Assembly: GCA_016779445.1 (NCBI GenBank)
Contig: JADHNP010000015.1
Coordinates: 1 to 43,236, forward strand
Length of the DNA: 43,236 nt
Origin: Luminiphilus sp.
GTDB taxonomy: Bacteria; Pseudomonadota; Gammaproteobacteria; Pseudomonadales; Halieaceae
Direction: 5' to 3'
The notes under the pieces were generated by a model, which made no database searches, was not told the DNA's origin, and worked only from the letters and a program-made list of their open reading frames with translations. A program made the translations under genes and the position numbers. The stretch's first letter is position 1, and each line of letters starts with the position of its first letter. Shown piece after piece: positions 19,152 through 28,615 of this stretch.

Positions 19152-20432
19152 ATGACGACATACAAAGCGATACGCGGGATGGTGGATATCCTGCCTGCTG
19201 CGACACCGTTGTGGCAGTCGATGGAGACGACCGCGTTAGAGGTGCTCGCTAGCTATGGCTATGAGGAGATACGTTTGCCGGTGATTGAGTCCACCGGGCT
19301 GTTTGCGCGGTCTATTGGTGAGGTCACAGATATCGTCGAAAAGGAGATGTATAGTTTTAACGACCGCAACGACGACAGTATGACCTTACGACCCGAGGGG
19401 ACGGCGGGGTGTGTTCGCGCCGTGGTGCAGCATAATCTGGCCACAACACCTCAGCGACTTTGGTACATGGGGCCGATGTTTCGCTACGAGAGACCCCAGA
19501 AGGGTCGTCAGCGACAGTTTCATCAAATCGGCGTAGAAGCCTTCGGGGTGGCGACACCGGATCAGGACGCCGAACTCATTGCCCTCAGCCGCCAGTTATG
19601 GCGAAGGTTGGGGGTTGACGATGCGCTGACGCTGGAGGTGAACAGTATTGGCTCGGCATCCGATCGAGCGCGTTATCGCGAGGCTTTGGTGGCTTATCTG
19701 TCTGATCGTCGCGAAGCACTGGACATCGATAGTCAAAGGCGTCTCCAGACTAATCCGCTCAGAATACTCGACAGCAAAAGCCCTGATACTCAGGAGATAT
19801 TAGATGCTGCGCCCGCGCTTCGGGATTATCTCGATTCGGAATCTCGAGAGGAGTTTGACCAGTTACTGGCTTATCTGGAGGCCTTGGACATTCCCTATCG
19901 CATCAATCCGCGTTTGGTGCGTGGACTCGACTATTACAACAAGAGTGTCTTCGAGTGGACGACCAACGCACTGGGAGCACAAGGCACTGTATGCGGCGGT
20001 GGCCGATACGATTCTCTGGTGGAGATTTTTGGCGGTAAGCCTATGCCGGCTGCGGGTTTTGCCGTTGGTCTTGAGCGTCTTATCTTGCTCATGCAGGCGC
20101 TGGAGATTACAGTCTCGTCCCCGGCAGATCTCTATGTAATTGCCGCGGACGAGGGGACATATCGGCATACTTTGCCGCGGATGGATGCGTTGCGCAGGCA
20201 ATTCCCGGATCTGAATATTGTTCAGCATCTGGGAGGTGGCAGCTTCAAGAGCCAGTTCAAGCGCGCCGATAAGAGCGGCGCTTCCTGGGCATTGGTCTAT
20301 GGCGAAACAGAAGTTACCAATAATCAGGTGACTTTAAAGCCCCTCCGGAGTGAGGCAGCACAGCGCACCATCGGCGATGCAGAGTTGACAGCATTTTTGG
20401 CGGATTTTCTGGCCGAAACACAGCGCGCCTGA
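19152..20432 (+). CDS. hisS: Histidine--tRNA ligase
   Basis: 426 residues (E. coli 424) from ATG 19152. The longer frame from 19104 would overlap ispG and adds unrelated sequence. It is a class II aminoacyl-tRNA synthetase: motif 1 region with YGYEEIRLPVIEST, motif 2 with WYMGPMFRYERPQKGRQRQFHQ, the histidine motif LVRGLDYYNKSVFEW, and motif 3 with AAGFAVGLERLILLM. The C-terminal anticodon-binding domain (about 330-426) is complete. Confidence 0.97.
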   Translation: MTTYKAIRGMVDILPAATPLWQSMETTALEVLASYGYEEIRLPVIESTGLFARSIGEVTDIVEKEMYSFNDRNDDSMTLRPEGTAGCVRAVVQHNLATTPQRLWYMGPMFRYERPQKGRQRQFHQIGVEAFGVATPDQDAELIALSRQLWRRLGVDDALTLEVNSIGSASDRARYREALVAYLSDRREALDIDSQRRLQTNPLRILDSKSPDTQEILDAAPALRDYLDSESREEFDQLLAYLEALDIPYRINPRLVRGLDYYNKSVFEWTTNALGAQGTVCGGGRYDSLVEIFGGKPMPAAGFAVGLERLILLMQALEITVSSPADLYVIAADEGTYRHTLPRMDALRRQFPDLNIVQHLGGGSFKSQFKRADKSGASWALVYGETEVTNNQVTLKPLRSEAAQRTIGDAELTAFLADFLAETQRA

Positions 20433-20459
20433 GCAAGGCGTCTGAGATAGGAGTGATAC

Positions 20460-21134
20460 GTGGCAGACCATATGCAGGACGAGGCGGATCTCGAGGCGAT
20501 CAAACGCTGGTGGGATGAGAACGGTAAGAGCCTGGTTGCCGCCATTATTGTGGCTGTTCTAGGTACTGTAGGCTGGCAGCAATATCAGGGTTATCAGGGG
20601 TCACAAGAGCAGGCCGCTTCGGATCTCTACGCCACCATGCTCGCGATCCAGTTGGAAGAGGGTGATGCGGCGCAGTTGGCCGCTGCTGGTGCGACGCTGA
20701 AGTCCGAGCATAGTGGATCCACCTACGCGCAATTTGCGGCTATGCTAGAGGCGCGAATAGCAGTCGAGGCCGAAGATCTTGAGCGCGCGGAGGCTTCCCT
20801 TCGCTGGGCGCTCTCGGTCGGTGATCCACATTCGGATATTGGACAATTAATCCAGTTGCGCCTTGCACGGGTAATGGCTGCGCGCGGCTCGGAGGAGGAA
20901 GCACTGGCCATTCTTGATCGGGGCGGCGATGCTTATCCGGTGGCCTATGCACAGGCTGAAGGCGACATACACCTTGCAGCTGGCAGAGCGGAAGAGGCGC
21001 TTGTTGCCTATCGCGCAGGCCGTGATACCTCGACTGAGCTCGGTGAGGTAAGCGTTGTTTTAGACAATAAAGTACGTAGTCTCGAAACTCGTATGCCTAT
21101 CGACGAAGCAGAGCGCAAGGGAGAGCAAGGTTAA
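20460..21134 (+). CDS. yfgM: Tetratricopeptide membrane protein YfgM (UPF0070)
   Basis: 224 residues from GTG 20460, with TAGGAG 6 bases upstream; ATG 20472 is possible but badly spaced. A single membrane anchor (about 23-39, LVAAIIVAVLGTVGW) follows a short acidic cytoplasmic tail containing DLEAIKRWWDENGK. The rest is a periplasmic TPR-like helical domain. In E. coli YfgM associates with SecYEG and PpiD as a periplasmic chaperone partner and also affects the Rcs response. Its place between hisS and bamB is diagnostic. The stop overlaps the bamB start (TAATG). Confidence 0.92.
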   Translation: MADHMQDEADLEAIKRWWDENGKSLVAAIIVAVLGTVGWQQYQGYQGSQEQAASDLYATMLAIQLEEGDAAQLAAAGATLKSEHSGSTYAQFAAMLEARIAVEAEDLERAEASLRWALSVGDPHSDIGQLIQLRLARVMAARGSEEEALAILDRGGDAYPVAYAQAEGDIHLAAGRAEEALVAYRAGRDTSTELGEVSVVLDNKVRSLETRMPIDEAERKGEQG

Positions 21135-22306
21135 TGCGGTCACTTTCCAGACTGATTCTCATTGCACTACTGTCTCTGACCGCGGGTTGTAGCACGGTAA
21201 AGGGATGGTTCAGTGATGACGACCTTGACCCCCGCGAGCCTGTGCAGCTACAAAAAATCAATGAGCAGGTAAAACTGAAGAGCCGTTGGTCTCGCGGCGT
21301 CGGTGATGGACAGGGCGAGGGCCTATATAAGATCAATCCGGTGCTGGTGGATAACACGCTTTTCGCCGCCTCTGCAGAGGGCGATGTTGCTGCCGTTGAT
21401 GCTGAGACAGGCCGGGTCAAGTGGAAGCGCGACATGGATCTGGCGTTGTCAGGTGGAGTGGGGCATTACGGTGGATCTATATTTGTGGGTGCATCCGAAG
21501 GGCTGGTAATGAGATTGTCCGCGGACAACGGGGATGAGATCTGGCGCACCGCGGTCAGTGGGGAAGTGCTCTCCGCCCCTCAGGGCAATGGCCAATATGT
21601 CATCGCCCAAACCTATGACGGCAAGTTAATGGGCTTCGACTACGAGACCGGCGAGATACGCTGGACATATACCAGTGATGTGCCCGTCTTGACGCTTCGC
21701 GGCACCGGTACCCCGATGATCATTGGAGACAATGCCGTCGCCGGATTTGCAGACGGTAAAGTTGTGGCTATCAATGTGCGCTCGGGCAATGTCGCGTGGG
21801 AAGCTCGCGTGGCTATCCCTCAGGGTACCTCAGAGATTGAGCGTATTGTCGATATCGACGGTTCCATGGCACTGCAGGGCAGTGAGCTCTATGTGGCCAG
21901 TTATCAAGGCAGGGTTGTCGCTATTGATACCCGCTCCGGTCGTCGAATGTGGCAGCGCAACGTTTCCTCGGTATCAGGGGTTGGTGTGGGGTTTGGCAAC
22001 GTCTACGTCGCGGATGATGACGGCACGGTCAGCGGTTTCCTGCGCAATGGGCAGGGAGTGCGGTGGCAAAATATCGAGTTGGGATTTCGCGAACTTTCTC
22101 GACCTACGCCGGTCAACAGTTATGTGGCCGTGGTGGATTTTGAGGGCTACCTGCATCTGCTTTCACAAGTGGACGGCACTATTGTTGGCAGAACAAAAGT
22201 GGATTCTGCGGGTGCCCGCGCCGACATGATTTCCAGCGGCAACCGGCTTTTCATCTATAGCAATGACGGCGCGCTGAAAGCTTACGACGTCGAAACGCGA
22301 AACTGA
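21134..22306 (+). CDS. bamB: Outer membrane assembly lipoprotein BamB
   Basis: 390 residues (E. coli 392). BamB is the beta-propeller lipoprotein of the BAM complex that inserts beta-barrel proteins into the outer membrane. The signal peptide ends LSLTAGC, predicting lipidation at C19. PQQ-like beta-propeller repeats run through the chain ([52 protein letters not shown]). The start codon shares a base with the yfgM stop, and der begins 4 bases after its stop, so all three are likely co-translated. Confidence 0.96.
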   Translation: MRSLSRLILIALLSLTAGCSTVKGWFSDDDLDPREPVQLQKINEQVKLKSRWSRGVGDGQGEGLYKINPVLVDNTLFAASAEGDVAAVDAETGRVKWKRDMDLALSGGVGHYGGSIFVGASEGLVMRLSADNGDEIWRTAVSGEVLSAPQGNGQYVIAQTYDGKLMGFDYETGEIRWTYTSDVPVLTLRGTGTPMIIGDNAVAGFADGKVVAINVRSGNVAWEARVAIPQGTSEIERIVDIDGSMALQGSELYVASYQGRVVAIDTRSGRRMWQRNVSSVSGVGVGFGNVYVADDDGTVSGFLRNGQGVRWQNIELGFRELSRPTPVNSYVAVVDFEGYLHLLSQVDGTIVGRTKVDSAGARADMISSGNRLFIYSNDGALKAYDVETRN

Positions 22307-22310
22307 TCTC

Positions 22311-23738
22311 ATGTTGCCTGTGCTCGCTTTGGTGGGCCGCCCCAATGTCGGTAAGTCCACCTTATTTAATCAGCTCACGCGGAGTCGGGATGCTCTGGTC
22401 GCAAATTTATCCGGCTTGACTCGAGATCGACAGTACGGTCAGGGCACTATCGAGGACCGGCCGTTTATCGTCATTGATACCGGAGGAATTAGCGGCGAGG
22501 AGCACGGTATCGACGCCGCGATGGCCGAGCAGTCTATGGCGGCTATTGCCGAGGCGGATGTGGTGCTGCTCATGGCTGATGGTCGCGCCGGATTGCATAG
22601 CGGCGACGAAGCATTGGTCAGTCACCTTCGTAGCATTGGAAAACCCTTCCATCTGGTGGTCAATAAAATTGACGGCGTTGGCGAGGACATTGCCGCCAGT
22701 GATTTTTATCGTCTTGGGGTCGAGGCGGTCCATCCCATTGCAGCCACTCACAACCGGGGGATCAGGAAACTCATTACCGAGGTGCTGGCCCCATGGGCCG
22801 AAGCGGCCTCTGATGCGGCGGATCGCGCCAATCCTGATTCAATCAGGGTTGCCATTGTGGGGCGTCCCAATGTGGGTAAGTCGACTCTGGTGAATCGCAT
22901 GCTGGGAGAGGATCGTGTCGTCGTTTACGATCAGCCCGGCACGACTCGGGATAGCGTTTACGTGGACTATGAGCGTCGGGGTCGTCAATACACCCTGATC
23001 GACACTGCTGGCGTAAGGAAGCGGAAAAACGTCAGGGAGGCGGTGGAAAAGTTCTCCATTGTAAAGACGCTTAAGGCGATTGCAGACGCGCAGGTGGTTA
23101 TTCTGACGCTGGATGCCCATGAGGGTATCGTTGAGCAAGACCTGCATCTGTTGGGTCAGTGTATCGATGCTGGGCGTGCACTGGTTATTGCACTTAACAA
23201 GTGGGACGGTATCGACGCGGATGAACGTGACTGGATTCGTTCAGAGTTGAAACGTCGACTGCAGTTTATCGATTATGCCGATATTCATTTTATTTCGGCA
23301 CTGCATGGCTCTGGTGTCGGCAAGCTTTATGGATCTATTCACGCTGCTCATGATGCAGCGACGCGCTCGCTCAGCACGCCGCAGCTCAGTCGTATCCTCG
23401 AGGATGCGGTGGCAAGCCATCCGCCTCCCATGATAAACGGCCGACGCGTTAAACTGAGATATGCCCATGCGGGGGGCCAGAATCCGCCATTGGTGGTAAT
23501 TCACGGCACGCAAACTGACGCGCTGCCGGCCAGTTATAAGCGCTACCTAGAGAAAATTTTCCGCAGAGAGTTGGCGCTTCATGGAACGCCGATCCGCATC
23601 GAATTGAGATCGGGGGAAAATCCGTATGCGGGAAAACGGAATAAACTCACCCAGCGTCAGGTCCAGCGGCGGCGGCGGCTCGTGAGCCATATCAAAAAAT
23701 CAGAGAAGAAAGCGCGACAAAAGAAGCGCGACAGCTAG
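22311..23738 (+). CDS. der: Ribosome biogenesis GTPase Der (EngA)
   Basis: 475 residues. It has two tandem GTPase domains, each with a full G1 motif GRPNVGKS (residues 9-16 and again near 182-189), G3 DTGG and DTAG, and G4 NKID and NKWD. A KH-like domain follows (about 355-440), ending in a Lys/Arg-rich tail. Der is essential for 50S subunit maturation. The last codon TAG (23736-23738) interlocks with the purK stop on the other strand through a CTAG palindrome. Confidence 0.97.
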   Translation: MLPVLALVGRPNVGKSTLFNQLTRSRDALVANLSGLTRDRQYGQGTIEDRPFIVIDTGGISGEEHGIDAAMAEQSMAAIAEADVVLLMADGRAGLHSGDEALVSHLRSIGKPFHLVVNKIDGVGEDIAASDFYRLGVEAVHPIAATHNRGIRKLITEVLAPWAEAASDAADRANPDSIRVAIVGRPNVGKSTLVNRMLGEDRVVVYDQPGTTRDSVYVDYERRGRQYTLIDTAGVRKRKNVREAVEKFSIVKTLKAIADAQVVILTLDAHEGIVEQDLHLLGQCIDAGRALVIALNKWDGIDADERDWIRSELKRRLQFIDYADIHFISALHGSGVGKLYGSIHAAHDAATRSLSTPQLSRILEDAVASHPPPMINGRRVKLRYAHAGGQNPPLVVIHGTQTDALPASYKRYLEKIFRRELALHGTPIRIELRSGENPYAGKRNKLTQRQVQRRRRLVSHIKKSEKKARQKKRDS

Positions 23739-23746
23739 AGCGCTTC
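23723..23746 (-). terminator. Candidate terminator for purEK inside the der 3' end
   Basis: GAAGCGC (23723-23729) and GCGCTTC (23740-23746) form a perfect 7-bp stem with a 10-base loop that contains the shared CTAG stop. On the minus strand the stem runs into CTTTTG and then more T-rich sequence, as an intrinsic terminator would. On the plus strand it is followed by GC-rich sequence, so it would not end der transcription. Confidence 0.5.
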
Positions 23747-24850
23747 GCCCTCGGGGTACAGTTCGGATTCGAGTTCGGTCAAACGCTTTTGTAAAATGGC
23801 GCGATCAGACGCCTGTAGATTCAGGTGTCCTACTTTACGGCGCTGACGAATGGATTTGGTATACCAATGCAGGCTGATATCGGGGGCCTGTAACATAGCA
23901 GGTGAAGGTGACCGGCCCAGCAAATTCAACATGCCGGTATAGCGAGCCGGTTGGGTAGCGCCAGGAACGACTCCGGTGAGAGCACGGAGATGGTTGCCGA
24001 ATTGCGAGGTCACGCCAGCGTCCTGAGACCAATGACCGCTGTTGTGCACTCGTGGCGCGAGTTCGTTGACGCGCAAGACGCCACCTTCATCAAAGAGTTC
24101 TATCGACAGCACCCCCACATATGACCAGTGCGTCAGTAAGGTATGGGCGATAGCGTCTGCCTGTGCCGAAGTAGCTTGACTGACATTCGGTGCCGGCACC
24201 TCAGAGGTGAGCAGGATGCCTTCACGATGTCTATTCTCCGAGAGTGGGTAGGTGGCTATATCGCCACTCGTGGAACGCACGGCGATCAAGGACAGCTCTC
24301 GATCAAAATCTATGCGGCCCTCGACTACCAGATCGGGCAGCGTATCCATACTTGCTGCCAGCGTCCCCAGAGATTGGCTATCTTTGATTAGCCACTGATT
24401 CTGCCCGTCATAACCCTGTTCACAGGATTTCACGAAGGCGGGATAGCCTAATGACTCCACTGCGTCGATCAATGTTTCGGCACTGTCAACGAGGCGAAAG
24501 GGTGCGGTTGCAACACCCAGAGACTGCAACAAGTTTTTTTCTCTGCCACGGTGCTGGCAAATCCGAATCGCTTCAGGGGTCGGCGCAACCAAGCAGTAAT
24601 CACAGAGAGACTCAAGCATCGGGACCGATACATGCTCTTTTTCAACAGTGACAATATCGGGTTGACCCAGAGCGGTATATAAATTGGCCCCTGACAGAGC
24701 GTCATCAAGGTGGACCACGTCACCCAGACCTCTGACACAGTCAGTGCTCTCACCAGGGTCGGCGATGAAGACGAAGTGGTGCCCCATCTCCCATCCCGCC
24801 AGGGCAAGCATGCGGGCCAGCTGGCCACAGCCGGCAATAGCGATGCGCAT
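23735..24850 (-). CDS. purK: N5-carboxyaminoimidazole ribonucleotide synthase PurK
   Basis: 371 residues from ATG 24850. The frame is open 45 bases further, but that part lies inside purE, and [19 protein letters not shown] is the family's start. It is an ATP-grasp enzyme that carboxylates AIR to N5-CAIR using bicarbonate and ATP in purine synthesis. Recognisable parts are the N-terminal Rossmann-like domain, the TVEKEHV segment, [19 protein letters not shown] (ATP-grasp loop) and [17 protein letters not shown] (metal and phosphate binding). The start ATG shares its A with the purE stop (TGATG), so the pair is coupled. Confidence 0.96.
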   Translation of the reverse strand: MRIAIAGCGQLARMLALAGWEMGHHFVFIADPGESTDCVRGLGDVVHLDDALSGANLYTALGQPDIVTVEKEHVSVPMLESLCDYCLVAPTPEAIRICQHRGREKNLLQSLGVATAPFRLVDSAETLIDAVESLGYPAFVKSCEQGYDGQNQWLIKDSQSLGTLAASMDTLPDLVVEGRIDFDRELSLIAVRSTSGDIATYPLSENRHREGILLTSEVPAPNVSQATSAQADAIAHTLLTHWSYVGVLSIELFDEGGVLRVNELAPRVHNSGHWSQDAGVTSQFGNHLRALTGVVPGATQPARYTGMLNLLGRSPSPAMLQAPDISLHWYTKSIRQRRKVGHLNLQASDRAILQKRLTELESELYPEGEAL

Positions 24851-25332
24851 CAGGTGACGTCGTGGGGCACGTTGTCGGTCTGGCGCGCTCTCCATTCCTG
24901 CACCGCCTTGGACAGTTCGGTATCGGCGAGCGCCAGAATTTGTGCGGCCATCAGTCCGGCGTTATAAGCACCCGGAACACCAATCGCCTGACACGCCACT
25001 GCTACACCACGGGGCATCTGTACCATCGACAGGAGGCTATCTATTCCCTTGAGCGATTGGCTGCTGACCGGGACCGCGATGACCGGAAGGTGTGTCATCG
25101 AGGCGGCCATACCTGCTAGGTGTGCGGCACCTCCCGCACCCGCAATGATCACCTGAATGCCATTATCAGCAGCACTCTCCGCAAAAGCGACCAACCTTGC
25201 GGGCGTGCGGTGTGCAGAGACCACTCTCGCCTCGAAGGGAATAGCCAGTTCGGACAAAACGGTCGTTGCGGCTTGCATGGTTTCCCAATCGGACTGGGAC
25301 CCCATGATGATGCTCACCAAGGGTTTGCTCAT
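24850..25332 (-). CDS. purE: N5-carboxyaminoimidazole ribonucleotide mutase PurE
   Basis: 160 residues. It moves the carboxyl group of N5-CAIR to give CAIR, the step after PurK. Class I PurE motifs are present: [23 protein letters not shown] with the catalytic His, and [21 protein letters not shown] stands 9 bases before the ATG. Upstream on the minus strand a -10-like TAGAAT (25385-25390) has only a poor -35 partner. An ACGCAA at about 25374 resembles half a PurR box, but the other half is not there. It heads the purE-purK pair, divergent from aceA. Confidence 0.97.
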   Translation of the reverse strand: MSKPLVSIIMGSQSDWETMQAATTVLSELAIPFEARVVSAHRTPARLVAFAESAADNGIQVIIAGAGGAAHLAGMAASMTHLPVIAVPVSSQSLKGIDSLLSMVQMPRGVAVACQAIGVPGAYNAGLMAAQILALADTELSKAVQEWRARQTDNVPHDVT

Positions 25333-25493
25333 GGTTTGCTCTCCTGAACTATCGGCGTTTGAGCCGAATTAACGCAAGGTGCGGATTCTATGAGGAAATT
25401 CGCCCAACTTAAAGGGATGCCTGTGGCGTTGCGACGATGCGCACACAGTCTACGCATTCACAGTATGAATGATAATTATGAAACTTATTTTAT

Positions 25494-25521
25494 TTGAAAA
25501 TACAGGGTCGGTCTCTAGACT
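25494..25521 (+). promoter_or_regulatory. Candidate sigma70-type promoter for aceA
   Basis: TTGAAA (25494-25499) and TAGACT (25516-25521) are 16 bases apart, 5/6 and 4/6 matches, in the purE-aceA gap. The sequence just upstream (about 25465-25500) is AT-rich compared with its surroundings, which fits an UP element or regulator site. It leaves a leader of about 45 bases before the aceA ATG. Confidence 0.45.
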
Positions 25522-25576
25522 ACGCGATTCGCTAGCCGGCGTCGGCTAGATACACAGAGTGATCAGGAGAAACGTC

Positions 25577-27172
25577 ATGTCGACCTATGCAGAGACCATC
25601 AAGACATTGGAAGCCACCTGTAGCCAAGCTTCAGGGTGGTCCGATATCAGTCCTGAATACGCTGCGCGTATGCGCCTTCAGAATCGCTTCAAAACCGGTT
25701 TGGATATTGCACGGTACACGGCAAAGCTGATGCGTCAGGACATGGCCGACTATGATCAAGACCCCGCTCGTTATACGCAGTCATTGGGCTGCTGGCACGG
25801 TTTCATCGGCCAGCAAAAACTGATTTCGATCAAAAAGCATTTTGGCAATACTGATAAACGCTACCTTTATCTCTCGGGTTGGATGATTGCGGCCCTGCGC
25901 TCCGAGTTCGGCCCGCTTCCTGATCAATCGATGCACGAGAAGACCTCTGTACCTGCTCTAATAGAGGAGCTCTATACCTTTTTACGTCAAGCCGATGCCC
26001 GAGAGCTTGCGGGCCTGTTTCGCGCATTGGATGCCGCTCGCGCAGGTGGAAATGATGTCGAGGTGCAAAGCATTTTGAATCAGGTCGATCAATTCCAGAC
26101 GCATGTTGTGCCGATCATCGCAGATATCGACGCGGGTTTTGGAAATGAGGAGGCGACCTACTTATTGGCACGACGTATGATCGAGGCGGGCGCCTGCGCC
26201 ATTCAGGTTGAAAATCAGGTTTCTGACGAGAAGCAGTGCGGCCATCAGGATGGAAAGGTGACGGTGCCCCACGCCGATTTCATCGCCAAAATTCGCGCTA
26301 TACGTTACGCATTCTTAGAGCTGGGTGTGGAAGATGGCATTATCGTCGCGCGCACGGATTCCCTGGGTGCTGGGCTTACCAAGCAAATTGCAGTGACTGC
26401 GGAACCGGGCGATCTGGGCGACCTATATAACGGTTTTCTTGACGGTGAATACATCGACAGTGCAGAGGACATAGCCAACGGTGATGTCGTAGTAAAGGCG
26501 AATGGCAAGCTCTTGAAGCCCGCGCGACTCGCTTCGGGTCTGTTCCAGTTTCAGAAGGGCTCGGGAGAGGATCGCGTGATCCTCGACTGCATTACCTCAC
26601 TTCAAAATGGTGCGGATCTTCTCTGGATTGAGACCGAGAAGCCTCACGTTGGACAGATTGCCACGATGGTGAATCGTATTCGTGAAGTAGTGCCCGACGC
26701 CAAGTTGGTTTATAACAATAGTCCTTCGTTTAACTGGACGCTGAGTTTCCGGCAGCAAGTATTCGATACGTGGTCAGACGCGGGACGGGATGTCTCTGCT
26801 TATGATCGCGACGGCTTGATGGACGAGCAGTATGACGAAACCGAGCTGGGCATAGAGGCGGATCAGCGCATCCAGTCCTTCCAGCGTGACGCCGCTCGAG
26901 AAGCGGGCATCTTTCATCATCTCATTACGTTACCGACGTATCACACAGCGGCGCTGTCTACCGATAATCTCGCCAAGGAGTACTTTGGTGAGCCGGGTAT
27001 GCTGGGCTATGTCGCCGGTGTGCAGCGCAAAGAAATTCGCCAGGGAATCGCCTGCGTTAAGCACCAGAATATGGCGGGGTCCGATATGGGTGACGACCAC
27101 AAAGAATACTTTTCCGGTGATGCGGCGTTGAAAGCCGCTGGTGATGACAACACTATGAACCAGTTCGGCTGA
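25577..27172 (+). CDS. aceA: Isocitrate lyase (large Pseudomonas-type)
   Basis: 531 residues from ATG 25577, with AGGAGA 6 bases upstream. It splits isocitrate to glyoxylate and succinate, allowing growth on acetate and fatty acids through the glyoxylate bypass. The length and the sequence DEKQCGHQDGKVTVPH, with catalytic C221, match the roughly 530-residue isocitrate lyase of Pseudomonas aeruginosa rather than the 434-residue E. coli type (KKCGH). GFGNEEATYLLARRMIEAGA and IVARTDSLGAGLTK are further family segments. No malate synthase gene is next to it. It is a single-gene unit with its own candidate promoter and terminator. Confidence 0.97.
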   Translation: MSTYAETIKTLEATCSQASGWSDISPEYAARMRLQNRFKTGLDIARYTAKLMRQDMADYDQDPARYTQSLGCWHGFIGQQKLISIKKHFGNTDKRYLYLSGWMIAALRSEFGPLPDQSMHEKTSVPALIEELYTFLRQADARELAGLFRALDAARAGGNDVEVQSILNQVDQFQTHVVPIIADIDAGFGNEEATYLLARRMIEAGACAIQVENQVSDEKQCGHQDGKVTVPHADFIAKIRAIRYAFLELGVEDGIIVARTDSLGAGLTKQIAVTAEPGDLGDLYNGFLDGEYIDSAEDIANGDVVVKANGKLLKPARLASGLFQFQKGSGEDRVILDCITSLQNGADLLWIETEKPHVGQIATMVNRIREVVPDAKLVYNNSPSFNWTLSFRQQVFDTWSDAGRDVSAYDRDGLMDEQYDETELGIEADQRIQSFQRDAAREAGIFHHLITLPTYHTAALSTDNLAKEYFGEPGMLGYVAGVQRKEIRQGIACVKHQNMAGSDMGDDHKEYFSGDAALKAAGDDNTMNQFG

Positions 27173-27195
27173 TCCTAAACTGAGTGGATTCGGCT

Positions 27196-27225
27196 GCGGG
27201 CACCTCGGTGCCCGCTCTTGCGTTT
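27196..27225 (+). terminator. Rho-independent terminator after aceA
   Basis: GCGGGCAC (27196-27203) and GTGCCCGC (27208-27215) form a perfect 8-bp GC-rich stem with a CTCG loop, followed by TCTTGCGTTT. It stands 23 bases after the aceA stop and before the HxlR-type regulator, so the two are probably separate transcripts. Confidence 0.75.
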
Positions 27226-27253
27226 GCGGCGGTGCGCGCGCACTCTTTGACCT

Positions 27254-27811
27254 ATGAAATGGGAAGACACTGAGCGGCAGGTGTGTTCGGTTGCCAGAGC
27301 ATTGTCTGTGCTTGGCGAGCGTTGGACTTTGCTCATTATTCGCGACGCTTTTCGCGGTACGCGCCGATTTGACGATTTTCAAGCCAGTCTGGACATCACA
27401 CGCCATCGGCTCTCTGAGCGACTCAAAAAATTGGTTAGCGCGGGCGTCCTGACCCGTGTTCCCTATCAGGAGCGGCCGGTGAGATACGAATACCGCCTCA
27501 CCCGGAAGGGCTTGGCTCTGTATCCGATATTGATGACACTCAGCCAGTGGGGCGACGACTGGATGGATGATGGTAACGGGCCACCCCAATATTATCGCCA
27601 CAGTGTCTGTGGCAAGACCACCCGCCCCGTGCTTACTTGTGATCAATGCGGAGATCCACTGCGTCCTGAGGAAGTATCTCCGCAACAGGGCACTGTCCTC
27701 AGCAGTTATGTCACACACCTGAAATCCACCGGAGAGGCCCTGCCCTCCGAAGGTGAACTAGCGCGAGCAGCGTCGCAATATTGGCAGGCACACATCAAGG
27801 AGTTGTCATGA
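27254..27811 (+). CDS. HxlR-family transcriptional regulator
   Basis: 185 residues. The N-terminal winged-helix domain is of the HxlR/DUF24 type: CSVARALSVLGERWTLLIIR, then FDDFQASLDITRHRLSERLK (recognition region) and the wing VPYQERPVRYEYRLTRKGLAL. A C-terminal extension has H116, C119, C129 and C132 (HSVCGK, then CDQCG), which could bind zinc; extensions of this kind occur in some HxlR proteins. C8 near the start is where redox- or aldehyde-sensing members carry their sensor cysteine. Its TGA overlaps the ATG of the aldolase-family gene, so that gene is the natural target. The inducer is unknown. Confidence 0.9.
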   Translation: MKWEDTERQVCSVARALSVLGERWTLLIIRDAFRGTRRFDDFQASLDITRHRLSERLKKLVSAGVLTRVPYQERPVRYEYRLTRKGLALYPILMTLSQWGDDWMDDGNGPPQYYRHSVCGKTTRPVLTCDQCGDPLRPEEVSPQQGTVLSSYVTHLKSTGEALPSEGELARAASQYWQAHIKELS

Positions 27812-28596
27812 ACGAGCAGACAAATCAGCTGATCATGAATGCCGATTTGGCTGAGATGCCTGAATCCAGCCTATCCCCCGAGGTAGAACAGCTGCAGCGC
27901 AAACAGCGGTTAGCCGCGGCTTTGAGGATTTTCGGTAAGTTCGGATTTGACGAGGGAGTGGCAGGGCACATTACCGTTCGTGACCCCATCGACCCAGACA
28001 CCTTTTGGGTTAACCCAATGGGTCGATCTTTCAAATTGGTATCGGTATCTGATCTCATACGTGTAAGTCACAGTGGCGATATTGTGGAGGGGAAAGGTCT
28101 GCTCAACGGGGCGGCGTTTACCATTCATAGTCATATCCATATGGCCCGCCCTGAGGTGACAGCGGCCGCTCACGCCCACTCGGTCTACGGTAAAACCTGG
28201 TCTTCGCTCGGAAGACTGCTTGACCCCTTGACCCAGGATGCCTGCGCTTTTTACGCGGATTTGGCGTTGCTTGATGACTATACGGGCGTGGTCGTGTCTA
28301 TGGGTGAGGGCGAGCGCCTTGCTGAAGCACTCGGCGACAAGAAAGCAATCGTACTCAAAAACCATGGTCATCTCACGGTGGGTGAGTCGGTTGATGAGGC
28401 GCTATGGTGGTATGTGACCTTCGAAAGAAGTTGTCAGGCGCAATTGATGGCCGAGGCGGCGGGGGATCCTTGTCCGATTCCGCACGAAATGGCACTCCAT
28501 ACGGCCGGTCAGGTGGGGAGTACTTTGGCAGGGTGGTTCAGTGCACAGCCCTTGTTTGACGTGATCATGGCAGAACAGCCCGACCTGTTGGAGTAA
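27808..28596 (+). CDS. Class II aldolase/adducin family protein
   Basis: 262 residues from ATG 27808, which overlaps the regulator's stop as ATGA with AAGGAG upstream. The fold's signatures are clear: GFDEGVAGHITVRDP, FWVNPMGRSF, TIHSHIHMARPEV with the following HAHS (metal-binding His pair H122/H124) and VLKNHGHLTVG with a third His. Members include fuculose- and ribulose-phosphate aldolases or epimerases and many of unknown substrate. The lack of a sugar kinase or isomerase nearby argues against a plain sugar-phosphate pathway. With the HxlR gene it may deal with an aldehyde or hydroxy-acid, but that is a guess. It converges on the B12 operon 20 bases away. Confidence 0.88.
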   Translation: MNEQTNQLIMNADLAEMPESSLSPEVEQLQRKQRLAAALRIFGKFGFDEGVAGHITVRDPIDPDTFWVNPMGRSFKLVSVSDLIRVSHSGDIVEGKGLLNGAAFTIHSHIHMARPEVTAAAHAHSVYGKTWSSLGRLLDPLTQDACAFYADLALLDDYTGVVVSMGEGERLAEALGDKKAIVLKNHGHLTVGESVDEALWWYVTFERSCQAQLMAEAAGDPCPIPHEMALHTAGQVGSTLAGWFSAQPLFDVIMAEQPDLLE

Positions 28597-28615
28597 GAAG
28601 CCAGAGTGGCGTGCC

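Noticed and set aside
25340-25440. PurR operator before purE
   Set aside because: Only one half-site-like ACGCAA is seen, without the matching palindromic half.
26930-27718. 262-codon minus-strand frame across the end of aceA and the HxlR gene
   Set aside because: It spans a terminator and two well-recognised genes, resembles no family and has a composition typical of antisense reading.
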